The position numbers were made by a program, and so were the translations under genes. This document shows, in pieces, positions 48,859-57,238 of a DNA stretch of 64,000 nt. Position 1 is the stretch's first letter. The number at the start of each line of letters is the position of its first letter. The notes under the pieces were generated by a model that did not search any database, had not been told where the DNA came from, and saw only the letters and a program-made list of their open reading frames with translations. The stretch is taken from NCBI GenBank assembly GCA_016699405.1, contig CP064972.1:4743501-4807500 (forward strand), in the 5' to 3' direction. This stretch comes from Holophagales bacterium (GTDB lineage: Bacteria; Acidobacteriota; Thermoanaerobaculia; Multivoradales; JAGPDF01).

Positions 48859-50991
48859 CTACCGCGAAGCGGACGAGGCGGGAGCCGGGGTGGCGCCCCC
48901 CGCCGGGTCGGCGGCGATCCCGAGCAGCCCCCGATAGTCGATCTCGGCCGGCGGCGGGGCGCCGCCGGGGCCGAGCAGGTAGTGCTCGAACCACTGGACC
49001 AGCCGCGCCGCGAAGTCGAGCTGGGAGGCGGTGCGACGGTTGCCGTGTCCTTCGCCGGGATACGCCACCAGGCGCACCGGCGCGCGGCCGAGCAGCTTCA
49101 GCCCACGGTAGAGCGCCAGCGATTGGCTCGGATGGACGCGCGGATCGTCCTTGCCGACGGCGATGAGCAAGGGCGTCCGGGCCTTCTCGAGGTAGCTCAA
49201 CGGACTGCGCTCGGCGTCGGCAGCCTCGCGCTTCCACGGCGGCGTCATCATGTGGACGTCGATGTCCTCGACCGGAATGTCGGTGGTCAGTCCCTTGATG
49301 CCCAGCCGGGTGATGCCGACGAACATCACGCCGGCGGCGAACCGCTCGCTGTAGAACGTCGACCCCCAGGCCGTGGCGTAGCCGCCGTACGAGCCCCCGG
49401 TGATCCCCACCCGCTTCGCGTCGACGAGGCCGCTCGCCACCAGCGCATCGACCGCATCGACGAGATCGTCGAACTCCTTGCCCGCCGGGTCGCCCTGGCT
49501 GGTCTTGGAGAAGGCGAGCCCGCGGCCGGTCGAGCCGCGGTAGTTCGGGTAAAAGACGGCGAAGCCCTTGCCGGCGAGCACCTGGCCGGGGTTCGCATAG
49601 CGGGAGAGCCAGCCGTTGCTCCAATGGGCCTCGGGTCCGCCGTGGACGATCAGCACCAGCGGGACTCGTGCCCCCGCCTGCCGCTCCACCGGCTCGATCA
49701 GCAGCCCCTCGAGCGCCAGGCCGTCGCGGGCGGCGAAGCGGACGACCGACTGCCGGCCGAGGTGCCGCTCGGCGAGCCAGGGGTTGGAATCGGTCAGCCG
49801 CTGCGGTCGCACCGCCCCGGGCTTCCAGAGGAACACCTCGGCCGGGTGGGTCGGGCTCTCGCCGACGAGCGCCATGGTGCCGTCGCCCGCCCGGTCGAGC
49901 GCGGTCCAGACGGCGGGCTCGTCGAGCCGGGTCGTGGCTCCGGGCCCTCCCGTCGAGGCGAGGTTGCGCAGGTCCGTCTCGACCCCCCGGGCGGCGATCG
50001 CCAGCAGCTTTCCCGGCTCGCTCCACACGAACGCGGCCGGGTGGACCGGCTCGCCGGCGAACAGGTCGCGCCCCACGCCACCCTCCACCGACCAGACGGC
50101 CAGCCGGCTGGTCGACGGATCGTGCCGGTCGGCGGCGGCGATCATCGCCACCTGCCTGCCGTCCGGGCTCCAGGCGGTGTGTCCGAGCTTGCCCTCGTGG
50201 TCGAGCCGCGCGAGGACCCGGCCATCGGCGAGCGCCACGACCTGGACCTTCCGGGCCATGTACTCGTCGTCGATCCCCGGCGTCGGCGCGAGCGCCACGA
50301 GGACGCGGTCCCCCTGCGGCGCCAGGTGGAGCTCGCTCGCCGAGCCCGGCAGGTCGAGAACCCGCGCCGGCGACGTCGCGTCGAGCTCGCCGACCCAGAC
50401 GCGCACCGGGCGCCCCTCCTCTTCGACGACCTCGCGGTCGAAGCCGTGCTCGATCCGCTCCTCGCTCGCCTTCTCCTTCTTGTCGCGCGACAGGAAGACG
50501 ACGGTGCGACCGTCGGGCGCCAGCTCGAACCCCTCGAGGTCGCTCGCGTGGGTGAGCCGCCGCCGCGCCTCGCCGCCGTCGCGCGGGATGGTGTAGAGCG
50601 CGGTCGTCGCCTCGCCGTTGCGTTTCGCCAGGAAGGCGAGCGCCCGGCCGTCGGCGGTCCAGGCGAAGGCGCCGACGTTGACCTCTCCGCCGACGAAGGT
50701 CCGGTCGGCTCCGCTCGCGTCGACGACGTGCAGCTCCGCCCAGGCCGGTCCGTCCTTGTCCTCCCAGGGGCGTCTCGGGACCTGCAGCGTGTAGGCGACG
50801 AGGCCACCGTCCGGAGCGATCTTGGCCTCCCGCACGCTCTTGAGGCGGACGAGATCGGCCAGGGTCAGCGGGCTCGGCGCCGCCAGCGTCGCACTCGCCG
50901 GCAGCCCGAAGGCGAGCGTGGCGAGCGCAGGAGGCAGCAGGCGACGGAAGGATCGACGGGGCAAACGGGGCGAGACGGCGGTCGTGGACAT
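48859..50991 (-). CDS. S9 family peptidase (acylaminoacyl/dipeptidyl peptidase type), exported
   Basis: Encodes 710 aa from ATG 50991 (GTG 50997 is a less likely start since GAGG then lies too close). Signal-like N-terminus (RRLLPPALATLAFGLPASATLAA). A beta-propeller (residues about 40-440) precedes the hydrolase domain: nucleophile GITGGSYGGYATAWG, Asp in VGKDDPRVHPSQ, His in YPGEGHGNRR, the S9C arrangement. It differs from the S9A prolyl oligopeptidase at 33180 in propeller and motif. Likely a periplasmic peptidase releasing N-terminal dipeptides or acyl-amino acids. Divergent from terC. Confidence 0.92.
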   Translation of the reverse strand: MSTTAVSPRLPRRSFRRLLPPALATLAFGLPASATLAAPSPLTLADLVRLKSVREAKIAPDGGLVAYTLQVPRRPWEDKDGPAWAELHVVDASGADRTFVGGEVNVGAFAWTADGRALAFLAKRNGEATTALYTIPRDGGEARRRLTHASDLEGFELAPDGRTVVFLSRDKKEKASEERIEHGFDREVVEEEGRPVRVWVGELDATSPARVLDLPGSASELHLAPQGDRVLVALAPTPGIDDEYMARKVQVVALADGRVLARLDHEGKLGHTAWSPDGRQVAMIAAADRHDPSTSRLAVWSVEGGVGRDLFAGEPVHPAAFVWSEPGKLLAIAARGVETDLRNLASTGGPGATTRLDEPAVWTALDRAGDGTMALVGESPTHPAEVFLWKPGAVRPQRLTDSNPWLAERHLGRQSVVRFAARDGLALEGLLIEPVERQAGARVPLVLIVHGGPEAHWSNGWLSRYANPGQVLAGKGFAVFYPNYRGSTGRGLAFSKTSQGDPAGKEFDDLVDAVDALVASGLVDAKRVGITGGSYGGYATAWGSTFYSERFAAGVMFVGITRLGIKGLTTDIPVEDIDVHMMTPPWKREAADAERSPLSYLEKARTPLLIAVGKDDPRVHPSQSLALYRGLKLLGRAPVRLVAYPGEGHGNRRTASQLDFAARLVQWFEHYLLGPGGAPPPAEIDYRGLLGIAADPAGGATPAPASSASR

Positions 50992-51093
50992 GGTCACCTC
51001 ACGGTTTCGCCCGCGATGCTACTGCGCCTGCGCCCCGACGGGCCGCGATAAGCTCACCGCGCCGGGCTCGATCGCGGACCCGCCAACCCGCCC

Positions 51094-52020
51094 ATGCCGC
51101 ACAGCATCGGATCCCCGCTCTTCTGGAGCCTCTTCCTCGTCGGCGTCGGGGCCGTCCTGGCGCTCGACCTCGGGGTCTTGAACCGGCGCGCTCACGCCGT
51201 CAAGCCACGCGAGGCCGCACTCTGGACCCTCTTCTGCGTCACCCTGGCCGTGGCCTTCGGCAGCTGGATCGCCTGGCGGTTCGGCCGCGTGCCGGCGCTC
51301 GAGTTCTTCACCGGCTACCTGATCGAGTACGCCCTCTCGGTCGACAACCTGTTCGTCTTCCTGGTGATCTTCGGCTACTTCGCCGTCCCGGCCGAGTTGC
51401 AGCATCGGGTGCTCTTCTGGGGGATCCTCGGGGCGCTGGTGCTGCGCGCCACGTTCATCCTCGCCGGCGCGGCGCTCATCGCCCGATTCCAATGGGCGAT
51501 CCTCGTCTTCGGTGCCTTCCTGGTGGTGACCGGAATCAAGCTGCTGCTGCAGCAGGACGCCGAGATCCACCCCGAGAAGAACCCGATGGTGCACCTGCTG
51601 CGGCGCCTCGTGCCGCTCACCTCGGAGTACCACGGCCAGCGCTTCTTCGTCCGGCTTTCGGGACGCTTCCACGCCACCCCGCTGCTGCTCGTGCTGGTGG
51701 TCGTCGAGGCCACCGACGTCGTGTTCGCGGTCGATTCGATCCCCGCCATCTTCGGCGTCACCCGCGACCCGTTCCTCGTCTTCACCTCGAACATCTTCGC
51801 CATCCTCGGCCTGCGCTCGCTCTACTTCCTGCTGGCGAGCGTCATGGACAAGTTCCACTACCTCAAGTACGGGCTCGGACTGGTGCTCGCCTTCATCGGC
51901 ATCAAGATGCTGATCTCGGAGTGGATCCACGTCCCGATCGGCCTCTCGCTCGGCACGATCGGCGCTCTCCTGGCGCTGTCGATCCTCGCGTCGATCCTCT
52001 TCCCGCCGGCCGAGAGCTGA
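51094..52020 (+). CDS. TerC family integral membrane protein
   Basis: Encodes 308 aa with about nine helices. The TerC signature EYALSVDNLFVFLVIFGYF is present, as is VVEATDVVFAVDSIPAIFGVT in the second half; each carries the acidic residues in the membrane that are thought to bind metal. FTSNIFAILGLRSLYFLLA follows. TerC/Alx proteins are linked to manganese export and tellurite resistance; recent work on relatives supports metal efflux, in particular during secretion. No regulatory yybP-like RNA is visible in the 100 nt upstream. It converges on uppP with 11 nt between stops. Confidence 0.92.
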   Translation: MPHSIGSPLFWSLFLVGVGAVLALDLGVLNRRAHAVKPREAALWTLFCVTLAVAFGSWIAWRFGRVPALEFFTGYLIEYALSVDNLFVFLVIFGYFAVPAELQHRVLFWGILGALVLRATFILAGAALIARFQWAILVFGAFLVVTGIKLLLQQDAEIHPEKNPMVHLLRRLVPLTSEYHGQRFFVRLSGRFHATPLLLVLVVVEATDVVFAVDSIPAIFGVTRDPFLVFTSNIFAILGLRSLYFLLASVMDKFHYLKYGLGLVLAFIGIKMLISEWIHVPIGLSLGTIGALLALSILASILFPPAES

Positions 52021-52031
52021 GCCGCGCCCGA

Positions 52032-52844
52032 TCAGCGCAGCGCCCAGACGAGCAGCGCGATCCCGAAGGCGACGCGATAGACGACGAAGAGGCGCAGCGA
52101 GCGCTTGCGCAGCCAGGCGAGCAGCCAGGCGATGACGCCGTAGCCCGCCACCGCCGAGACGGCGACGGCGAGCGCCATCTGGCCGAGCGCACCGGCCTCG
52201 AAGCCGTTGCCCAGCAGATGATCGAGCAGGTCCTTGCCCTCGGCGAGGATGCCGATCGGCACGGCGAGCAGGAAGGAGAAGCGCGCCGCAGCCGGCCGGG
52301 TCAGGCCGAGCAGGAGCAGCGCCGTCATCGTGATGCCGGACCGGGAGGTTCCGGGGACGAGGGCGAGGGCCTGAGCCGTGCCGACCAGGAGCGCCTCGGT
52401 GGCGGTGAGCGAGAGCTCGTCGCGGCGCTCGCGGGCGATCCGGTCGGCCAGACCGAGCAACAGGCCGTAGACGATCAGGTCGATCGCGATGAGCACGGGA
52501 CTGCGGCCGGCGGTCGAGATCCAGTGGTGCGCCGCGAGTCCGACCACCGCGGCCGGGAGAGTCCCGAGGGCGAGGTGCCAGCCGAGGCGTGCGCCCTCGG
52601 GGGCCTCCGGCCGCCACACCGCCGGGGACCCCAGGACGTCGCGCACCACCGCCGCGAGGTCGCGGCGGAAGTAGAGGAGCACGGCGAGCAGGGTCCCGGT
52701 GTTCGTGGCGATGTCGAACGACAACCCCTGATCGGGCCAACCGAGCAGCCGGGGGATGAGGATGAGGTGCCCCGAGGAGCTGATCGGCAGGAACTCGGTG
52801 ATCGCCTGAACGAGGGCGAGGACGACGATCTGAATCGGGGTCAT
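52032..52844 (-). CDS. uppP: Undecaprenyl-diphosphatase UppP (BacA)
   Basis: Encodes 270 aa with about eight helices. Both catalytic regions are intact: ALVQAITEFLPISSSGHLILIP near the N-terminus and ALVPGTSRSGITMTALL near residue 165. UppP removes a phosphate from undecaprenyl diphosphate so that the lipid carrier can be reused for peptidoglycan and surface glycans. This fits the surface-sugar genes nearby, in particular the divergent rml operon. The length is normal. The upstream gap to rmlB holds several inverted repeats. Confidence 0.95.
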   Translation of the reverse strand: MTPIQIVVLALVQAITEFLPISSSGHLILIPRLLGWPDQGLSFDIATNTGTLLAVLLYFRRDLAAVVRDVLGSPAVWRPEAPEGARLGWHLALGTLPAAVVGLAAHHWISTAGRSPVLIAIDLIVYGLLLGLADRIARERRDELSLTATEALLVGTAQALALVPGTSRSGITMTALLLLGLTRPAAARFSFLLAVPIGILAEGKDLLDHLLGNGFEAGALGQMALAVAVSAVAGYGVIAWLLAWLRKRSLRLFVVYRVAFGIALLVWALR

Positions 52845-52873
52845 GTGCGGGGTCTCCGACCGTCCCGGGGAGG

Positions 52874-52990
52874 CGCCCCGAGGGGCGGACGCGTATACTA
52901 CGCCGGCGCTCGCCGAGAGGCTCCGCGGGCGGCCGGGCTCCCGGCCGTCGTGGCGTCTCGCCGGGTGTCGCAGCGCTCGCGCCGAGCGCT
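52874..52990 (+). promoter_or_regulatory. Leader of the rml operon: -10-like TATACT and three inverted repeats
   Basis: In the uppP-rmlB gap, CGCCCC/GGGGCG (52874-52887), CGGCCGGG/CCCGGCCG (52930-52947) and a perfect AGCGCTCG/CGAGCGCT (52972-52990) are each short inverted repeats. TATACT at 52894-52899 resembles a -10 box; a -35 box is not clear. If transcription starts near 52906, the latter two repeats fold in the rmlB 5' leader. They may be operator sites or RNA hairpins. Confidence 0.35.
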
Positions 52991-53052
52991 GGCACGGCGG
53001 CGGTCCGCGCGAGCTTCCACGCTAGAACCCTCCCGACCGTGAGGAGCGCAGC

Positions 53053-54186
53053 ATGTTCCATCCCGACGAGACCTGGATCGTCACCGGCGGCGCCGGCTTC
53101 ATCGGCTCGAATTTCGTGCGCCGGCTCGCCGCTCGGGGCGCGAACGGTCCGCGCGTCGTCGTCTTCGACAAGCTCACCTACGCCGGAAGCCTGGCCTCGC
53201 TCGACGGCCTGATCGACGGCGAGCGCGTCCGCTTCGTGCGCGGCGACATCGCCGACCGCGACGCCGTGCGCGCCCTCTTCGCCGCGGTGCGACCGGACGC
53301 GGTGGTCAACTTCGCCGCCGAGAGCCATGTCGACCGCTCGATCGACGGCCCGGGCGAGTTCGTGCGCACCAACGTGAACGGCACCTTCGAACTGCTCGAA
53401 GCGGCCCGGCACCATCACGCCGCGCTCGACGTCGCGACGCGGGAGCGCTTCCGCTTCCTCCACGTCTCGACCGACGAGGTCTACGGCTCGCTCGGTGACG
53501 AGGGGCTCTTCTCCGAGGAGACGGCCTACGCCCCGAACTCGCCCTACGCCGCCTCGAAGGCCGCGGCCGACCATCTGGTCCGCGCCTACGTGCACACCTA
53601 CGGACTGCCGGCGATCGTCACCAACTGCTCGAACAACTACGGCCCGTACCAGTTCCCCGAGAAGCTCATCCCGCTCATGGTGCTCAACGCACTCGAGGGC
53701 AAGCCGCTGCCGGTCTACGGCGACGGCGGCAACGTGCGCGACTGGATCTACGTCGGCGACCACTGCGCCGGCATCGAGCTCGCCCTCTCCCGCGGTCGCG
53801 CCGGCGAGAAGTACAACCTCGGCGGCGGCAACGAGCGCACCAACCTCGCGGTGATCGAGTCGATCTGCGCCGCCCTGGAACGGCTGGTGCCGGCGAGCCA
53901 CAACCCGGCCCTCGCCGCCGCCGGGGTGACGAGCTACAGCGAGCTGCGCACCTTCGTCGCCGATCGACCGGGCCACGATCGTCGCTATGCGATCGACGCC
54001 ACGAGGGCGCGCGCCGAGCTCGGCTGGAGTCCGGAGCACGACTTCGAGAGCGGGATCGCCGCCACCGTCGCCTGGTACCTCGAGCACCCCGGCTGGTGCG
54101 CCGAGGTCTCCTCCGGCCGCTACGGCCGCGAGCGCCTCGGCCTCGGGACGGCGTCCGCCGGCTCGCCGACGGGAGGAACGCGATGA
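53053..54186 (+). CDS. rmlB: dTDP-glucose 4,6-dehydratase
   Basis: Encodes 377 aa. GGAGFIGSNFVRRLAARG is the NAD-binding motif, STDEVYGSLGDEG the catalytic Asp-Glu segment, and SPYAASKAAADHLVRA the Tyr-x3-Lys. The NYGPYQFPEKLIPL and VYGDGGNVRDWIYVGDHC motifs are diagnostic of RmlB. It converts dTDP-glucose to dTDP-4-keto-6-deoxyglucose. SD GAGGAG precedes the ATG. The C-terminal 20 residues are variable and slightly long. First gene of the four-gene coupled unit; rmlA overlaps it by 4 nt. Confidence 0.96.
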   Translation: MFHPDETWIVTGGAGFIGSNFVRRLAARGANGPRVVVFDKLTYAGSLASLDGLIDGERVRFVRGDIADRDAVRALFAAVRPDAVVNFAAESHVDRSIDGPGEFVRTNVNGTFELLEAARHHHAALDVATRERFRFLHVSTDEVYGSLGDEGLFSEETAYAPNSPYAASKAAADHLVRAYVHTYGLPAIVTNCSNNYGPYQFPEKLIPLMVLNALEGKPLPVYGDGGNVRDWIYVGDHCAGIELALSRGRAGEKYNLGGGNERTNLAVIESICAALERLVPASHNPALAAAGVTSYSELRTFVADRPGHDRRYAIDATRARAELGWSPEHDFESGIAATVAWYLEHPGWCAEVSSGRYGRERLGLGTASAGSPTGGTR

Positions 54187-55061
54187 AGGGGATCCTGCTC
54201 GCCGGCGGCGCCGGCACCCGCCTCCACCCGGTCACCCGCGGCGTCAGCAAGCAGTTGCTGGCGGTCTACGACAAGCCGATGGTCTACCACCCGCTGTCGA
54301 GCCTGATGCTCGCCGGCATCCGCGACATCCTGGTGATCACCACGCCGGAGGACCGCGACTCGTTCGTGCGGCTGCTCGGCGACGGCTCGCGCTTCGGGGC
54401 ACACCTCGACTACGCCGTGCAGCCGAAGCCCGAGGGGCTCGCCCAGGCGTTCCACATCGGCCGCGCGTTCGTCGGCGCCGATCGCGTGGCGTTGGCGCTC
54501 GGCGACAACATCTTCTACGGCCACGGATTCCCGGAGAGCCTGGCCGCCGCCGCGGCCACCGAGCGCGGCGCGACCGTCTTCGCCTACCGCGTGCGCGACC
54601 CGGAGCGCTACGGCGTCGTGGTGCTCGACGCGGACGGGCGCCCCGTCTCGCTCGAGGAGAAGCCGGCCAAGCCGCGCTCGCACCTCGCGGTGACCGGCCT
54701 CTACTTCTACGACAATCGCGTGCTCGACATCGCCGCCGACCTCGAGCCCTCGCCCCGCGGCGAGCTCGAGATCACCGACGTCAACCGCGCCTACCTCGCG
54801 CTCGGCGAGCTCCACGTCGAGGTGCTCGGTCGCGGCATCGCCTGGCTCGACACCGGCACGCACGAGTCGCTGTTGCAGGCCTCGAACTTCATCCAGGCGA
54901 TCGAGGAGCGGCAGGGACTCAAGGTGGCCTGCCTCGAGGAGATCGCCTACCGCCGCGGCTGGATCGACGCCGAGGCGCTCGCTCGCGAGGCCCGCGCGCT
55001 CGGCAAGAGCGAGTACGGCCAGTACCTGCTCCGCCTCCTCGCCGAAGAGGGCGCCGCGTGA
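54183..55061 (+). CDS. rmlA: Glucose-1-phosphate thymidylyltransferase
   Basis: Encodes 292 aa. The start MKGILLAGGAGTRLHPVTRGVSKQLLAVYDKPMVYH is the RmlA signature; ALGDNIFYGHGF holds the metal-binding Asp; GVVVLDADGRPVSLEEKPAKPRS and AWLDTGTHESLLQASNF are also standard. It makes dTDP-glucose from dTTP and glucose-1-phosphate and feeds RmlB. ATG overlaps the rmlB TGA (ATGA), and its own TGA overlaps the GTG of rmlC. Full length, no anomalies. Confidence 0.96.
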   Translation: MKGILLAGGAGTRLHPVTRGVSKQLLAVYDKPMVYHPLSSLMLAGIRDILVITTPEDRDSFVRLLGDGSRFGAHLDYAVQPKPEGLAQAFHIGRAFVGADRVALALGDNIFYGHGFPESLAAAAATERGATVFAYRVRDPERYGVVVLDADGRPVSLEEKPAKPRSHLAVTGLYFYDNRVLDIAADLEPSPRGELEITDVNRAYLALGELHVEVLGRGIAWLDTGTHESLLQASNFIQAIEERQGLKVACLEEIAYRRGWIDAEALAREARALGKSEYGQYLLRLLAEEGAA

Positions 55062-55639
55062 AGTTCACGCCCACCGAGGTGCCGGAGATCGTCCTCGTCG
55101 AGCCCGACGTCTTCCGCGACGAGCGCGGCTTCTTCCTCGAGGTCTTCCACGAGCGGCGCTGGGCCGCCGAGGCGGGGCTGACGCTTCGTCTCGTCCAGGA
55201 CAACCACTCGCGCTCGCGCGCCGGCACGCTGCGCGGGCTCCACGCCCAGCTTCGCCGGCCGCAGGGCAAGCTCGTGCGCTGCACACGCGGCGAGATCTTC
55301 GACGTCGGCGTCGACATCCGGCGCGGCTCGCCGACCTTCGGGCGGTGGGCCGGGGCGATCCTCTCCGAGGACAACTTCCGCCTGCTCTGGGTCCCCGAGG
55401 GCTTCGCTCACGGCTTCTGCGTGCTCTCCGAGGCGGCCGAGGTGCAGTACAAGGTGACCGAGTTCTACGATCCGGGCGGCGAGATCGGGATCGCCTGGAA
55501 CGACCCGCGGATCGGCATCGACTGGCCGATCGCCGCCCCGCTCCTGTCGCCGCGTGACGCCGCAGCACCCCGTCTCGACGAGATCCTCGACCGGCTGCCG
55601 GTCTTCCCGGCGGTCGGCGTGCCGGAGACGGCGTCATGA
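55058..55639 (+). CDS. rmlC: dTDP-4-dehydrorhamnose 3,5-epimerase
   Basis: Encodes 193 aa from a GTG overlapping the rmlA stop by 4 nt. Cupin-fold motifs: VFRDERGFFLEVFHERRW, NHSRSRAGTLRGLHAQLRRPQGKLVRC (catalytic His), DVGVDIRRGSPTFGRW (catalytic Asp context) and WVPEGFAHGFCVLSE. VTEFYDPGGEIGIAWNDPRIGIDWP completes the typical C-terminus. It epimerises dTDP-4-keto-6-deoxyglucose at C3 and C5. The next step, RmlD, is not encoded in the operon or elsewhere in this window. Confidence 0.95.
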   Translation: MKFTPTEVPEIVLVEPDVFRDERGFFLEVFHERRWAAEAGLTLRLVQDNHSRSRAGTLRGLHAQLRRPQGKLVRCTRGEIFDVGVDIRRGSPTFGRWAGAILSEDNFRLLWVPEGFAHGFCVLSEAAEVQYKVTEFYDPGGEIGIAWNDPRIGIDWPIAAPLLSPRDAAAPRLDEILDRLPVFPAVGVPETAS

Positions 55640-57216
55640 GCCTGACCTCCCGGGACCTCGCCACCCTCGCCGCCGTCGGGATCTCCCGCGCGGAGGCCGA
55701 GCGCCAGCTCGCCCTGCTCGCCTCGCCCCCGCCGCCGGCGCGCCTGCTCCGGCCGTGCCGGGTCGGCGACGGCATCCTGCGGCTCGACGCCGCGGCGGCC
55801 GAGCCGCTGCTTGCCGCCGCCGCCGAGGCCGCGGCCGCCGGTCGGCTGGCGAAATTCGTCCCGGCCTCCGGCGCCGCCAGCCGGATGTTCGCCGACCTGC
55901 TCGCCTTTCTCATCGACCCGACCGCCGAGCGGCCGCAGAGCGCGGCGGCGAGCGTCGCGGCACGGCTCGACGAGCTCGCTCTGCGCCCGCTGCTCGCCTC
56001 GGCCCTGACCGAGACCGGCAAGGGCCTCGACCAGGTGCTCGCCGACGGCGACCTAGCGACGCTGGTCTCCACCCTGGTCTCCCGCCCGGGGCTCGGCCTC
56101 GCCGCCCGGCCCAAGGGGTTGCTGCCGTTCCACCTCTACCCGGAAGGGCCACGCACCGCCTTCGTCGAGCATCTCGTCGAGGGCGCCGCCTACCTTGCCG
56201 ATCGCCAGGGCCGGTGCCGCCTGCACTTCACCGTCTCGCCGGGCAGCGACGAGGCCTTTTCCGCCGAGTTGGCCGAGGCCGCTCGCACGCTCGGGGCGCG
56301 GCTCGGCATCACCTTCGAGGTCGACCTCTCGCACCAGGAGCCGGCGACCGACACGCTCGCGCTCGATCGCGACGGCCAGCCGTTCCGGGACGCCGACGGC
56401 GCCCTGCTGCGCCGCCCGGGAGGGCATGGCGCGTTGCTCGGCAACCTGGCGCGCACGCGCGGCGAGCTCGTCGTGGTGAAGAACATCGACAACGTCCTGC
56501 CCGAACGGGCGCAGGCCGAGGTGATCCACTGGCAGCGGCTGCTCGTCGGGCTCGCCGCCTTGCTCACCGCGCGCCGCGACGAGCTCTTCCACCGGCTGGG
56601 CGACGACGCGGCCAGTGACGCCGCCCGCCGCGAGGCGGTCGCCCTGCTCGCCGAGCTCGGCCACCCCGACGCGGCCGTTTCCGACCGCGACCTGCCGGAC
56701 GCCGCCGCGCTCCGCGCCCGGCTCGACCGTCCGCTGCGCCTCTGCGGTGTCGTCGCCAACACCGGGGAGCCCGGGGGCGGACCGTTCTGGGTCGCCGCGT
56801 CCGACGGCTCGGCGAGCCGCCAGCTCGTCGAATCGGCGCAGGTCGACCTCGCCGATGCCGAGCAGTCGGCGCTCTGGCGCTCGGCCACCCATTTCAACCC
56901 GGTGCAGCTCGTCTGTGCGCTCGACGACCCGGCCGGGCGCCGCTACGACCTCGACCGCTTCGTCGATCCCGCAGCCGTCTTCCTCGCCCGCAAGAGCGAG
57001 GGCGGGCGCGAGCTCGTGGCGCTCGAGCGCCCCGGCCTCTGGAACGGTGCGATGGCCCACTGGCACACCGTCTTCGTCGAAGTACCCGTGGCGACGTTCG
57101 CCCCGGTCAAGACGCTCCTCGACCTGGCGCGTCCCGAGCATCGCGTCCTTCCCGTCCCATCCGTCGGGCCGGTTGCAAGCCCCGGAGGCCGGGGCTACGA
57201 TCGCTCGGACTCCTAA
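55636..57216 (+). CDS. DUF4301 family protein coupled to rmlBAC
   Basis: Encodes 526 aa, ATG overlapping the rmlC TGA by 4 nt. AKFVPASGAASRMFADLLAFL near residue 75 is the DUF4301 signature and resembles the G-rich loop of nucleotidyltransferases (compare VPAAGRASRLG at 19749). FKGLLPFHLYPEG-like text (KGLLPFHLYPEGPRTAFVEHL), VVVKNIDNVLPE and FKGHGAL-like GGHGALLGNL are also family features; VVANTGEPGGGPFWV lies in the C-terminal half. The family has no established biochemical role. Position in a dTDP-sugar operon suggests handling of a sugar phosphate or nucleotide sugar. No signal peptide, so cytosolic. Confidence 0.85.
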   Translation: MSLTSRDLATLAAVGISRAEAERQLALLASPPPPARLLRPCRVGDGILRLDAAAAEPLLAAAAEAAAAGRLAKFVPASGAASRMFADLLAFLIDPTAERPQSAAASVAARLDELALRPLLASALTETGKGLDQVLADGDLATLVSTLVSRPGLGLAARPKGLLPFHLYPEGPRTAFVEHLVEGAAYLADRQGRCRLHFTVSPGSDEAFSAELAEAARTLGARLGITFEVDLSHQEPATDTLALDRDGQPFRDADGALLRRPGGHGALLGNLARTRGELVVVKNIDNVLPERAQAEVIHWQRLLVGLAALLTARRDELFHRLGDDAASDAARREAVALLAELGHPDAAVSDRDLPDAAALRARLDRPLRLCGVVANTGEPGGGPFWVAASDGSASRQLVESAQVDLADAEQSALWRSATHFNPVQLVCALDDPAGRRYDLDRFVDPAAVFLARKSEGGRELVALERPGLWNGAMAHWHTVFVEVPVATFAPVKTLLDLARPEHRVLPVPSVGPVASPGGRGYDRSDS

Positions 57217-57238
57217 CCTCCTTCTCCCCGGACCGGCC

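Noticed and set aside
46780..51051. A 1423-codon open frame on the plus strand
   Set aside because: Antisense to the AI-2E, PPK2 and S9 peptidase genes, all with intact motifs.
50992..51093. yybP-ykoY type manganese riboswitch before terC
   Set aside because: About 100 nt separate the divergent starts and no recognisable conserved riboswitch core is present.
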